Source: an uncultured Caryophanales bacterium (GTDB lineage Bacteria > Bacillota_I > Bacilli_A > RFN20 > CAG-826). From it: a stretch of 13,389 nt of DNA. Location: assembly GCA_937902735.1 (NCBI GenBank), contig CALELS010000025.1, positions 1 through 13,389 of the forward strand. Direction: 5' to 3'. Of this stretch, positions 1 through 5,115 are shown in pieces; position 1 is the first letter of the stretch, and each line of letters starts with the position of its first letter. The position numbers and the translations under genes are program-made. The notes under the pieces were generated by a model that did not search any database, was not told the DNA's origin, and saw only the letters and a program-made list of their open reading frames with translations.

Positions 1-42
1 TATTACCTGAATTTGAAAATAGTAAAATTTGTAAAATAAAAA

Positions 43-72
43 GGGGAATTACTCCCCAATCGTTCCCCGATT
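43..72. other. Two adjacent hairpins upstream of the rplU promoter
   Basis: Two short perfect hairpins lie side by side: 43-47 pairs with 53-57 (gggga/tcccc) and 58-62 pairs with 68-72 (aatcg/cgatt). A competing 6-bp pairing joins 43-48 (ggggaa) to 63-68 (ttcccc), so the segment could switch between two folds. Read on the minus strand, the first hairpin is followed by TTTTTATTTT and looks like an intrinsic terminator, but no minus-strand gene to its right needs one. On the plus strand the following T-tract is poor. It may end a gene lying left of the window (frame 1 stops at 37-39). I see no gene in 1-246. Confidence 0.35.
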
Positions 73-110
73 CATTTTACAGAGCCATCTTAGGTTCGTT
101 TTAATTGTTG

Positions 111-138
111 TTGCAATTTAGAAAATATTATTTATAAT
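111..138 (+). promoter_or_regulatory. Promoter of the rplU-prp-rpmA operon
   Basis: A -35 box TTGCAA (111-116) and a perfect -10 box TATAAT (133-138) are separated by 16 bases. Transcription would begin near G146, about 100 nt before the rplU start codon, exactly at the base of the leader hairpin described next. An AT-rich stretch lies between and downstream of the boxes. This is a sigma-A type promoter judged by eye only. Confidence 0.65.
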
Positions 139-145
139 ATCTCTC

Positions 146-240
146 GTTGTTAGCCTCACGAGCTACAACCGCATAGAAAAGGTAATTAACTTATTCATTG
201 AATAGACCTTAATAGCGAGTCTTAGTGAGAAAATGGAGGT
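146..240 (+). promoter_or_regulatory. Structured 5' leader of rplU (L21 leader-like)
   Basis: The predicted transcript opens with a hairpin in which 146-149 pairs with 166-169 and 151-154 pairs with 162-165, with T150 bulged and a 7-base loop at 155-161. Loop bases 155-159 (ctcac) are complementary to 225-229 (gtgag), immediately before the Shine-Dalgarno GGAGGT at 235-240, so a long-range pseudoknot could reach the ribosome binding site. Firmicutes are known to carry an L21 leader RNA at this place, thought to mediate autoregulation by a ribosomal protein. Membership in that family is inferred from position and structure, not from a covariance-model match. Confidence 0.5.
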
Positions 241-246
241 GCATAC

Positions 247-555
247 ATGTACGCTATTATTGAGACTGGTGGAAAACAAGTTCGCGTTGAAGTCGGACAA
301 AAGATTTTTGTCGAGAAATTAAACGTGAAAGAAAATGAGGTCGTTTCTTTAGACAAAGTTCTTATGGTCGGAGACAAAACCTTAAAAGTTGGAACACCAT
401 ATGTTGAAGGAGCAAGTGTCAGCGCCAAAGTCGTTAAAAACGGTTTAGGTAAGAAACTTCGCATCTACAAATATAAAGCCAAACATAACGAACGTAAGAC
501 AATTGGTCATAGACAACCATATACTTGCCTCGTTATCGAAAGCATCAATGCTTAA
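247..555 (+). CDS. rplU: 50S ribosomal protein L21
   Basis: The 102-residue product is L21, a primary component of the large ribosomal subunit that contacts 23S rRNA. It begins MYAIIETGGKQ and ends with the conserved block KHNERKTIGHRQPYT (about residues 79-93), both diagnostic of the family, and its length is normal. The start at 247 is fixed by the N-terminal match and by a strong Shine-Dalgarno GGAGGT six bases upstream. It is the first gene of an rplU-prp-rpmA operon; prp begins three bases after its stop. Expression is likely controlled by the leader RNA directly upstream. Nothing looks truncated or foreign. Confidence 0.97.
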   Translation: MYAIIETGGKQVRVEVGQKIFVEKLNVKENEVVSLDKVLMVGDKTLKVGTPYVEGASVSAKVVKNGLGKKLRIYKYKAKHNERKTIGHRQPYTCLVIESINA

Positions 556-558
556 TTT

Positions 559-870
559 ATGATCCGCATTGAATGTATAAGAGAGAATAGAAATATTATC
601 TATCTATCTCTTAAAGGACACGCAAATAGTGATGAAAAAGGCAAAGACTTAGTTTGTGCCGCAATTAGTGCAATCATCACCGGAGGTCTTAACGCTCTAA
701 ATGATCCAAAATCATTCGATATTATCTTTGAAGAAGGTCATGTAGAAGTTAAAGCCAAAAATAGTGTCCAAAAATATGACTATGATGTATTAAAAGTAAT
801 TCTCACACAGTTAAAAACTGTGCAAGAAAAAAATTCCAAATACATTAATCTAGTCGAGAAAGGAAGCTAA
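559..870 (+). CDS. prp: Ribosomal-processing cysteine protease Prp
   Basis: This 103-residue protein belongs to the YsxB/Prp family. In Firmicutes it cleaves the N-terminal extension off ribosomal protein L27, a step shown to be essential in Staphylococcus aureus. The catalytic dyad is visible as His21 in the GHA motif and Cys33 in the D-L-V-C-A-A motif, at the family spacing of twelve residues. The gene sits between rplU and rpmA, its substrate's gene, as in other Firmicutes. No Shine-Dalgarno precedes the ATG, and the gap to the rplU stop is only three bases, so translation is probably coupled to rplU. Cleavage of L27 is inferred from the intact dyad and the intact target site in the neighbour. 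Confidence 0.95.
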   Translation: MIRIECIRENRNIIYLSLKGHANSDEKGKDLVCAAISAIITGGLNALNDPKSFDIIFEEGHVEVKAKNSVQKYDYDVLKVILTQLKTVQEKNSKYINLVEKGS

Positions 871-875
871 TTAAT

Positions 876-1157
876 ATGTTATTTGAATTAAATTTACAAT
901 TATTTGCCTCTAAAAAAGGTGTCGGATCTACTAAAAACGGACGTGATAGTGAGTCCAAAAGATTAGGCGCTAAAAAGTCTGATGGTCAAGTATGCCGTGC
1001 TGGTAATATCCTTTATCGTCAAAGAGGTACCAAAATTCTTCCAGGTGAAAACACCAAACTTGGTGGAGATGATACAATCTTCGCCCTCATCGATGGTGTT
1101 GTAAAATACGAAAGAGTTGGTAAAAACCGCGTTCGCGTTTCTGTATACGCAAAATAA
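876..1157 (+). CDS. rpmA: 50S ribosomal protein L27 with cleavable N-terminal extension
   Basis: The 93-residue product is L27, whose N-terminal tail reaches the peptidyl-transferase centre. The mature protein would start around ASKKG, and the preceding MLFELNLQLF matches the LNLQ-F-F/A recognition motif cut by Prp. Cleavage is expected at or next to Phe10-Ala11. Family blocks STKNGRDSESKRLG and GNILYRQRGTK are present. The Shine-Dalgarno AAAGGAAG (858-865) lies inside the end of prp, about ten bases before the ATG. The stop is followed by a terminator at 1175, which makes this the last gene of the L21 operon. spo0B, which separates rpmA from obg in Bacillus subtilis, is absent, in line with a non-sporulating lineage. 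Confidence 0.97.
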   Translation: MLFELNLQLFASKKGVGSTKNGRDSESKRLGAKKSDGQVCRAGNILYRQRGTKILPGENTKLGGDDTIFALIDGVVKYERVGKNRVRVSVYAK

Positions 1158-1174
1158 TAATTGAAAATATGATT

Positions 1175-1205
1175 AGACCACATGAATTGTGGTCTTTTCT
1201 TATTA
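1175..1205 (+). terminator. Intrinsic terminator after rpmA
   Basis: An 8-bp perfect stem (1175-1182 agaccaca with 1188-1195 tgtggtct) encloses a 5-base loop and runs into TTTTCTTATTAT. It lies 17 bases after the rpmA stop and closes the ribosomal protein operon. obgE must therefore be transcribed by read-through or from its own promoter. Confidence 0.85.
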
Positions 1206-1217
1206 TATGTACGCGTG

Positions 1218-1223
1218 TATAAT
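1218..1223 (+). promoter_or_regulatory. -10 box abutting the obgE start codon
   Basis: A perfect TATAAT occupies 1218-1223, between the rpmA terminator and obgE. The usual 6-8 base distance puts the transcript start near 1230, only 3-5 bases before the ATG at 1234, giving a leaderless or near-leaderless mRNA. The -35 region is weak (TTTTCT at 1195-1200 with 17 bases between). No Shine-Dalgarno exists, which fits leaderless initiation. The TATAAT could also be chance in AT-rich DNA. Confidence 0.45.
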
Positions 1224-1233
1224 TTAAATATCT

Positions 1234-2502
1234 ATGTTTATTGATAGGGCTATTGTTGAAGTTAGAAGCGGAAAAGGCGGCGACGGAATGATCGCTTTTC
1301 TCCACGAGAAATATATGCCTAAAGGCGGTCCAAGTGGAGGAAATGGTGGAAGAGGTGCTTCCATAATTTTCCGCGCTAATAAATCAATCAATACACTCTA
1401 TAATTTTCGTCATTCAAGAGTCATCATTGGAGAAGATGGTGGAAAAGGTTTAACCAAAAATAAATATGGAAGAGGTGCACAAGATGTTTATGTCGATGTT
1501 CCTGTTGGCACAATCATCTATGAAGAGAAAGATAACCATCTAATTGCAGACTTATCTCATGATAAAGATGAAGTCGTTGTTGCAAAAGGTGGAAGAGGTG
1601 GAAGAGGAAACGCAGCTTTTAAATCAGACAAAAACCGCGTTCCAAAAATTGCCGAAAATGGTCTTCCTGGCGAAAATAAAAGATTAATTCTTGAACTTAA
1701 ATTACTAGCAGATGTTGGGCTTGTTGGTCTACCAAACGCTGGTAAATCAACACTTTTAAGTGTTGTAAGTAATGCAAATCCAGAAATTGCCGATTATCCA
1801 TTTACCACAATTGAGCCTAATTTAGGTGTTGTTAATGTCTCAAAATATGAAACATTCGTTATGGCGGATCTTCCAGGATTTATTGAAGGTGCCTCATCTG
1901 GTAAAGGACTTGGTTTAACATTCCTTCGTCATTTAGAAAGATGTAGACTCATTGTTCACGTAGTCTCAATGGAAGAAGAAGATCCATATATCTCCTATAA
2001 GGCAATTAGAAATGAACTTAAGCAATATGGTTTAGGTTTAGATAAAAGAAGCGAAATCATTGTTGCTTCTAAAGTTGAAGATGAAGAGACGGAGAAAAAA
2101 TATCTTTCTTTTAAGAAAAAAGTTAAAAAAGATGTTATTGGAATTTCATCTTTAACACATAAAGGTATCGACGAATTGATTAAAAAATGTGAAGAAATCT
2201 TGTCAGTTACAGATTTCTATCCACTTGAATTCAAAGATACATCAAAAACTAAAATCTATAATGCTTATGAAGATCAAAAGGAAATCTTCAAAATCAAAAA
2301 AGAGAAAGAGCATGTTTATCGCATTTATGGCGATTCTATCGAAAGAACTTATCATCTTATCAATATCTCAACCGATGAAGGAATGATGCGTCTAATTAAT
2401 TATTTAAGAAAAATTAATGTAGAAGAAGAGCTCTCCAAAATTGGTGCAGTAAGTGGTGATACAGTTTTATTATGTGATTTTGAATTTGAATATTTGGAGT
2501 AG
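1234..2502 (+). CDS. obgE: Obg family GTPase (ribosome assembly)
   Basis: The 422-residue product is Obg/CgtA, a GTPase that binds the 50S subunit and acts in its late assembly and in stress responses. Three domains are visible: the glycine-rich Obg fold (1-158), the G domain (about 159-325) and the C-terminal OCT domain (about 342-420). G1 is GLPNAGKS (165-172), G2 is TTIEPN from 191, and G3 is DLPG (212-215). The G4 position reads ASKVE (278-282) instead of NKxD, an unusual change at the guanine-specificity motif. The start at 1234 is supported by the family N-terminus MFIDRAIVEVRSGKGGDG; no Shine-Dalgarno precedes it. nadE begins two bases after the TAG stop, an arrangement also known in mycoplasmas. 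Confidence 0.95.
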   Translation: MFIDRAIVEVRSGKGGDGMIAFLHEKYMPKGGPSGGNGGRGASIIFRANKSINTLYNFRHSRVIIGEDGGKGLTKNKYGRGAQDVYVDVPVGTIIYEEKDNHLIADLSHDKDEVVVAKGGRGGRGNAAFKSDKNRVPKIAENGLPGENKRLILELKLLADVGLVGLPNAGKSTLLSVVSNANPEIADYPFTTIEPNLGVVNVSKYETFVMADLPGFIEGASSGKGLGLTFLRHLERCRLIVHVVSMEEEDPYISYKAIRNELKQYGLGLDKRSEIIVASKVEDEETEKKYLSFKKKVKKDVIGISSLTHKGIDELIKKCEEILSVTDFYPLEFKDTSKTKIYNAYEDQKEIFKIKKEKEHVYRIYGDSIERTYHLINISTDEGMMRLINYLRKINVEEELSKIGAVSGDTVLLCDFEFEYLE

Positions 2503-2504
2503 TT

Positions 2505-3236
2505 ATGAAATTAGAAGAATATTTAAAAGAAATTGAACAATTCCTTAAAGACTATTTAGAGAAAACTAAAGCTAATTGCTTTATTCTTGGTCTTAGTGGT
2601 GGAGTTGATTCTTCTTTAGTCGCCGCTATTGCAAAATCCGCAGTAGGGAAAGACAAATTATACTGCTACAACATTGAAATCGAATCACATAAATCTGATA
2701 AAGAAGACGCTAATGAAATTGCGAAAGAACTAGATTTGAATCTAGTTAATATTGATTTAACTAATACATATCATTCATATTTAAAAACACTAAATGGCGA
2801 AAATTTTAAAGTAATGAGCAAAGCTAATCTAAAAGTTAGAATGCGTATGGTTGCTTTATATGCTTTTGCTCAAGAAAAGAATGGTTTAGTACTTGGGACC
2901 GACAATAAAGATGAATATTATGTTGGTTATTTCACCAAATATGGCGATGGTGGTGTCGACCTTCTCCCAATCGTCTATTTAACAAAAGAAGAAGTAAGAC
3001 GTGCAGCTGCTTATTATGGTCTTAGTTCCTCTTTTGTAAACAGAGTTCCATCAGCAGGCCTTTTCGAAGGTCAAACTGATGAAAAAGAGATGGGAATTAA
3101 ATATGCTGACTTAGATGCTTACCTTTTAGGTAAAAAAGTAGATAAAGCCATTGAAGATAGAATTGAATATCTTCACAAAATTAGTGAGCATAAACGCAAT
3201 CCTATCCCTAGACCAAACGAATTTAAAAGGGGGTAA
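2505..3236 (+). CDS. nadE: NH3-dependent NAD+ synthetase
   Basis: The 243-residue enzyme catalyses the last step of NAD+ synthesis: ATP-dependent amidation of nicotinic acid adenine dinucleotide using ammonia. It is an adenine-nucleotide alpha-hydrolase fold protein. The PP-loop SGGVDSS lies at 31-37, GTDNKDE at 131-137, GYFTKYGDGG at 141-150 and PSAGLFEGQTDE at 182-193, all family signatures. There is no amidohydrolase (glutaminase) domain, so it belongs to the short ammonia-using class. A GGAG at 2496-2499 inside the end of obgE, five bases before the ATG, can serve as ribosome binding site and implies coupling to obgE. Its own last codons contain the Shine-Dalgarno of the small ORF that follows. 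The length is on the short side but complete. Confidence 0.95.
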   Translation: MKLEEYLKEIEQFLKDYLEKTKANCFILGLSGGVDSSLVAAIAKSAVGKDKLYCYNIEIESHKSDKEDANEIAKELDLNLVNIDLTNTYHSYLKTLNGENFKVMSKANLKVRMRMVALYAFAQEKNGLVLGTDNKDEYYVGYFTKYGDGGVDLLPIVYLTKEEVRRAAAYYGLSSSFVNRVPSAGLFEGQTDEKEMGIKYADLDAYLLGKKVDKAIEDRIEYLHKISEHKRNPIPRPNEFKRG

Positions 3237-3237
3237 A

Positions 3238-3336
3238 ATGAAAGATAAAAGAATTCCTATAACAATTATATCCTCACTTTTAAGTGGTTTATTAATTGTC
3301 ACTTTCGTATTCTTTTATGTTTTAATCAATCATTAA
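3238..3336 (+). CDS. 32-residue single-pass membrane peptide, unknown function
   Basis: A 32-codon ORF fits between nadE and ruvA, starting one base after the nadE stop and ending one base before the ruvA ATG. The start at 3238 is chosen because a strong purine tract AAGGGGG (3227-3233) lies four bases upstream; the frame is open further upstream but only inside nadE. The product has a charged N-terminus (MKDKR), then one hydrophobic segment (about residues 6-30) rich in Ile, Leu, Val and Phe, and ends with Asn-His. This layout suggests a single membrane helix with its N-terminus inside the cell. I do not recognise a family. It may be a real small protein, a translation coupler for the Shine-Dalgarno-less ruvA, or both. 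Confidence 0.6.
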   Translation: MKDKRIPITIISSLLSGLLIVTFVFFYVLINH

Positions 3337-3337
3337 T

Positions 3338-3889
3338 ATGTATTTTTCATTTACGGGTAAAGTCATTTTTACCGCGAATGATTATATTGTTATTAATTTA
3401 AATAATATCGGTTATCAAATATTTGTTTCTCGTGCCAAAGAATATTCTTTAAACGAAGAAGTAACTATCTATCTTCATAATGTAGTTCGTGAAGATGAAC
3501 AATATTTAGTAGGTTTTAGATCTTTAAAAGAAAAAGATGCTTTTCTAACTTTAATTTCAGTTAAAGGCATTGGTCCTAAAACTGCTCTTGGAGTTTTAAG
3601 TGCTACTACAAGTGAAGAATTATTTAACGCAATTGCTTCAAATAATATTGCTTTTCTTAAGAAACTTCCTAATATAGGCAATAAAGGAGCCCAACAAATA
3701 ATCCTCGATTTAAAAGGACAATTGACTTCTTATATAACAAGCGTAAATCAATATTATGAAGTTAAAGAGGCTCTTAAAAACCTAGGTTTTAAAACAAAAG
3801 AAGTTGATGATGCTTTATCAAAAATTTCTATAAGAGGCGCCACAAATGAAGAAATACTTCGCGAAGCATTAAGAAAGTTAAAAAAATAA
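3338..3889 (+). CDS. ruvA: Holliday junction branch migration protein RuvA
   Basis: RuvA binds four-way DNA junctions as a tetramer and loads the RuvB motor for branch migration in recombination and repair. The 183-residue product shows the N-terminal OB fold (about 1-62, starting YFSFTGKVI), two helix-hairpin-helix motifs (VKGIGPKTA at 75-83 and LPNIGNKGA at 110-118), and a short C-terminal three-helix domain (about 141-183) that contacts RuvB. It is slightly shorter than the usual 190-205 residues, mainly in the linker before domain III. No Shine-Dalgarno is seen; the start lies one base after the stop of the small membrane ORF, so coupling is likely. ruvB begins one base after its stop. 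Confidence 0.95.
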   Translation: MYFSFTGKVIFTANDYIVINLNNIGYQIFVSRAKEYSLNEEVTIYLHNVVREDEQYLVGFRSLKEKDAFLTLISVKGIGPKTALGVLSATTSEELFNAIASNNIAFLKKLPNIGNKGAQQIILDLKGQLTSYITSVNQYYEVKEALKNLGFKTKEVDDALSKISIRGATNEEILREALRKLKK

Positions 3890-3890
3890 A

Positions 3891-4895
3891 ATGCCTAGAT
3901 TATTAGATTCAAACAAAACCTTTGATGACAAAATAGAATTATCACTTCGCCCTTCATATTTAAAAGAATATATAGGGCAAGATGAACTAAAAAATAATTT
4001 AAAAGTCTTCATTGGAGCTGCTAAACATAGAAACGAGACTCTTGATCATGTTCTTTTATTTGGTCCACCAGGACTAGGTAAAACGACTTTAGCTCATATT
4101 ATTGCTAATGAAATGGGTGGCAATATCAGGGTCATTAACGGTCCATCTATTGAAAGAAGTGGAGAACTAGCAGCTATTCTTTCAACTTTAGAAGCAGGAG
4201 ATATCTTATTTATTGATGAAATTCATCGATTGCCTCGTATTGTTGAAGAAGTTTTATATGGTGCAATGGAAGATTTCTCTATATCAATAGTTATTCCAAG
4301 AGAAAGTGGAGCAACGTCTATTAATCTAGAACTTCCTCCATTTACCTTAGTAGGTGCAACAACAAGAGCAGGAGACCTATCTTCTCCTCTTAGAGCAAGA
4401 TTTGGAATTACTGAGAAAATCAATTATTACAGTGTTTCTGAAATTGAATTAGTAGTACAAAGAACTGCTAAAGTCTTCAAAACAGACATCGATAAAGATA
4501 CTGTCACAATGATAGCTAAAAGAAGTAGAGGAACACCTAGAATTGCTAATAGAATCTTTAGAAGAGTAAGAGATTTTGCTAATTTTGAAGGAAAAGATCA
4601 TATCTCAAAAACTGAAGCACATAATGCTATAAAAGCATTAAAAGTTGATTCTCTTGGACTTGGTGATGTTGATATTAAGTATTTAAAATCTATAAGTGAA
4701 AGATTTAATGGAGGTCCAGTCGGACTAGAAGCAATTGCCTCTTCAATTGGAGAAGAGGTCATGAATTTAGAAGATGTTTATGAACCATATTTACTACAAA
4801 TTGGTTTTATAAATCGAACATCAAGAGGCAGAATAATAACCGAAAAAGGATATGCTCATTTAATAAAAGAGCATGGATTAAAATTTAAAAAATAA
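3891..4895 (+). CDS. ruvB: Holliday junction branch migration helicase RuvB
   Basis: RuvB is the hexameric AAA+ motor that pulls DNA through the RuvA-bound junction. The 334-residue protein is full length. Walker A is GPPGLGKT (58-65), Walker B is DILFIDEIHRL (about 104-114), sensor 1 lies in VGATTRAG (154-161), and the arginine-finger segment is SPLRARFG (165-172). The C-terminal winged-helix domain (about 255-334) carries GGPVGLEAIA and the family end YLLQIGFINRTSRGR. The gene starts one base after the ruvA stop without a Shine-Dalgarno, implying translational coupling. It is followed by two terminator-like hairpins, which makes it the last gene of the obgE-nadE-small ORF-ruvAB run. queA and tgt, common downstream neighbours in Firmicutes, are not here. 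Confidence 0.97.
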   Translation: MPRLLDSNKTFDDKIELSLRPSYLKEYIGQDELKNNLKVFIGAAKHRNETLDHVLLFGPPGLGKTTLAHIIANEMGGNIRVINGPSIERSGELAAILSTLEAGDILFIDEIHRLPRIVEEVLYGAMEDFSISIVIPRESGATSINLELPPFTLVGATTRAGDLSSPLRARFGITEKINYYSVSEIELVVQRTAKVFKTDIDKDTVTMIAKRSRGTPRIANRIFRRVRDFANFEGKDHISKTEAHNAIKALKVDSLGLGDVDIKYLKSISERFNGGPVGLEAIASSIGEEVMNLEDVYEPYLLQIGFINRTSRGRIITEKGYAHLIKEHGLKFKK

Positions 4896-4918
4896 CATAT
4901 AATCATATCTTAGAAGTT

Positions 4919-4944
4919 AAGCCAATTCTATTGGCTTTTCTTTT
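4919..4944 (+). terminator. Intrinsic terminator after ruvB
   Basis: A 7-bp perfect stem (4919-4925 aagccaa with 4931-4937 ttggctt) with a 5-base loop runs into TTTTCTTTT. It lies 23 bases after the ruvB stop and ends the ruvAB transcript. Confidence 0.85.
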
Positions 4945-4973
4945 GAATTTCCTATAGGAAGTCAATTCTTTTT
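4945..4973 (+). terminator. Second, imperfect terminator-like hairpin after ruvB
   Basis: Directly behind the first terminator, 4945-4949 (gaatt) can pair with 4964-4968 (aattc), and an inner 12-base palindrome ttcctataggaa spans 4949-4960. A T-rich tail (4966-4973) follows. The asymmetric internal loop makes it weaker than the first. It may act as a back-up terminator insulating the secDF promoter region. Confidence 0.4.
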
Positions 4974-4980
4974 CAAACTT

Positions 4981-4995
4981 ATTTAGTAACTAAAT
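4981..4995. repeat. Inverted repeat 1 upstream of secDF
   Basis: Perfect 7-base arms atttagt and actaaat flank a single central A, centred at 4988. It lies 21 bases upstream of the candidate -35 box of secDF and could be an operator. Its half-sites differ from those of the two repeats downstream. Confidence 0.5.
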
Positions 4996-5015
4996 CTTAC
5001 ACATATATTTTCAGT

Positions 5016-5044
5016 TTGCATTACTTATAAATAAGTAGTATTCT
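5016..5044 (+). promoter_or_regulatory. Candidate secDF promoter (P1) with palindromic spacer
   Basis: A -35 box TTGCAT (5016-5021) and a -10 box TATTCT (5039-5044) stand 17 bases apart; each matches the consensus at four or more positions. Transcription would start near 5051, leaving a leader of about 65 nt. The spacer is almost entirely filled by the inverted repeat at 5022-5037. A second possible promoter uses TTTACA (5070-5075) and TATAGA (5092-5097) with 16 bases between, starting near 5104. Confidence 0.45.
5022..5037. repeat. Inverted repeat 2, inside the secDF promoter spacer
   Basis: Perfect 7-base arms tacttat and ataagta surround a central AA. The element lies exactly between the candidate -35 and -10 boxes, where a bound repressor would block polymerase or a MerR-like activator would act. 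It is AT-only apart from one G:C pair per arm, so chance occurrence is possible. Confidence 0.5.
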
Positions 5045-5058
5045 TTTTATCGATATTG

Positions 5059-5075
5059 TGTAAATAGAATTTACA
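5059..5075. repeat. Inverted repeat 3, in the secDF leader
   Basis: Perfect 7-base arms tgtaaat and atttaca surround a central AGA, with two further pairs beyond one mismatch (5056-5078). It lies just downstream of the P1 transcript start and overlaps the -35 box of the alternative promoter P2. It could be an operator or an RNA hairpin at the start of the secDF message. Confidence 0.5.
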
Positions 5076-5115
5076 AAATTTTAGAAAAATATATAGAACG
5101 GACGGATAAAAAATT

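Noticed and set aside
3..104. Open plus-strand frame of 33 codons at the left edge that could be the end of an upstream gene
   Set aside because: Much of it runs through the two hairpins and uses codons rare in the rest of the window. The peptide matches nothing I recognise. Frame 1 also allows an end at 37-39, so no partial gene can be called.
4898..4903. Perfect TATAAT just after the ruvB stop
   Set aside because: No -35 box stands at the right distance and a strong terminator follows within about 16 bases, so a promoter here would make no useful transcript.
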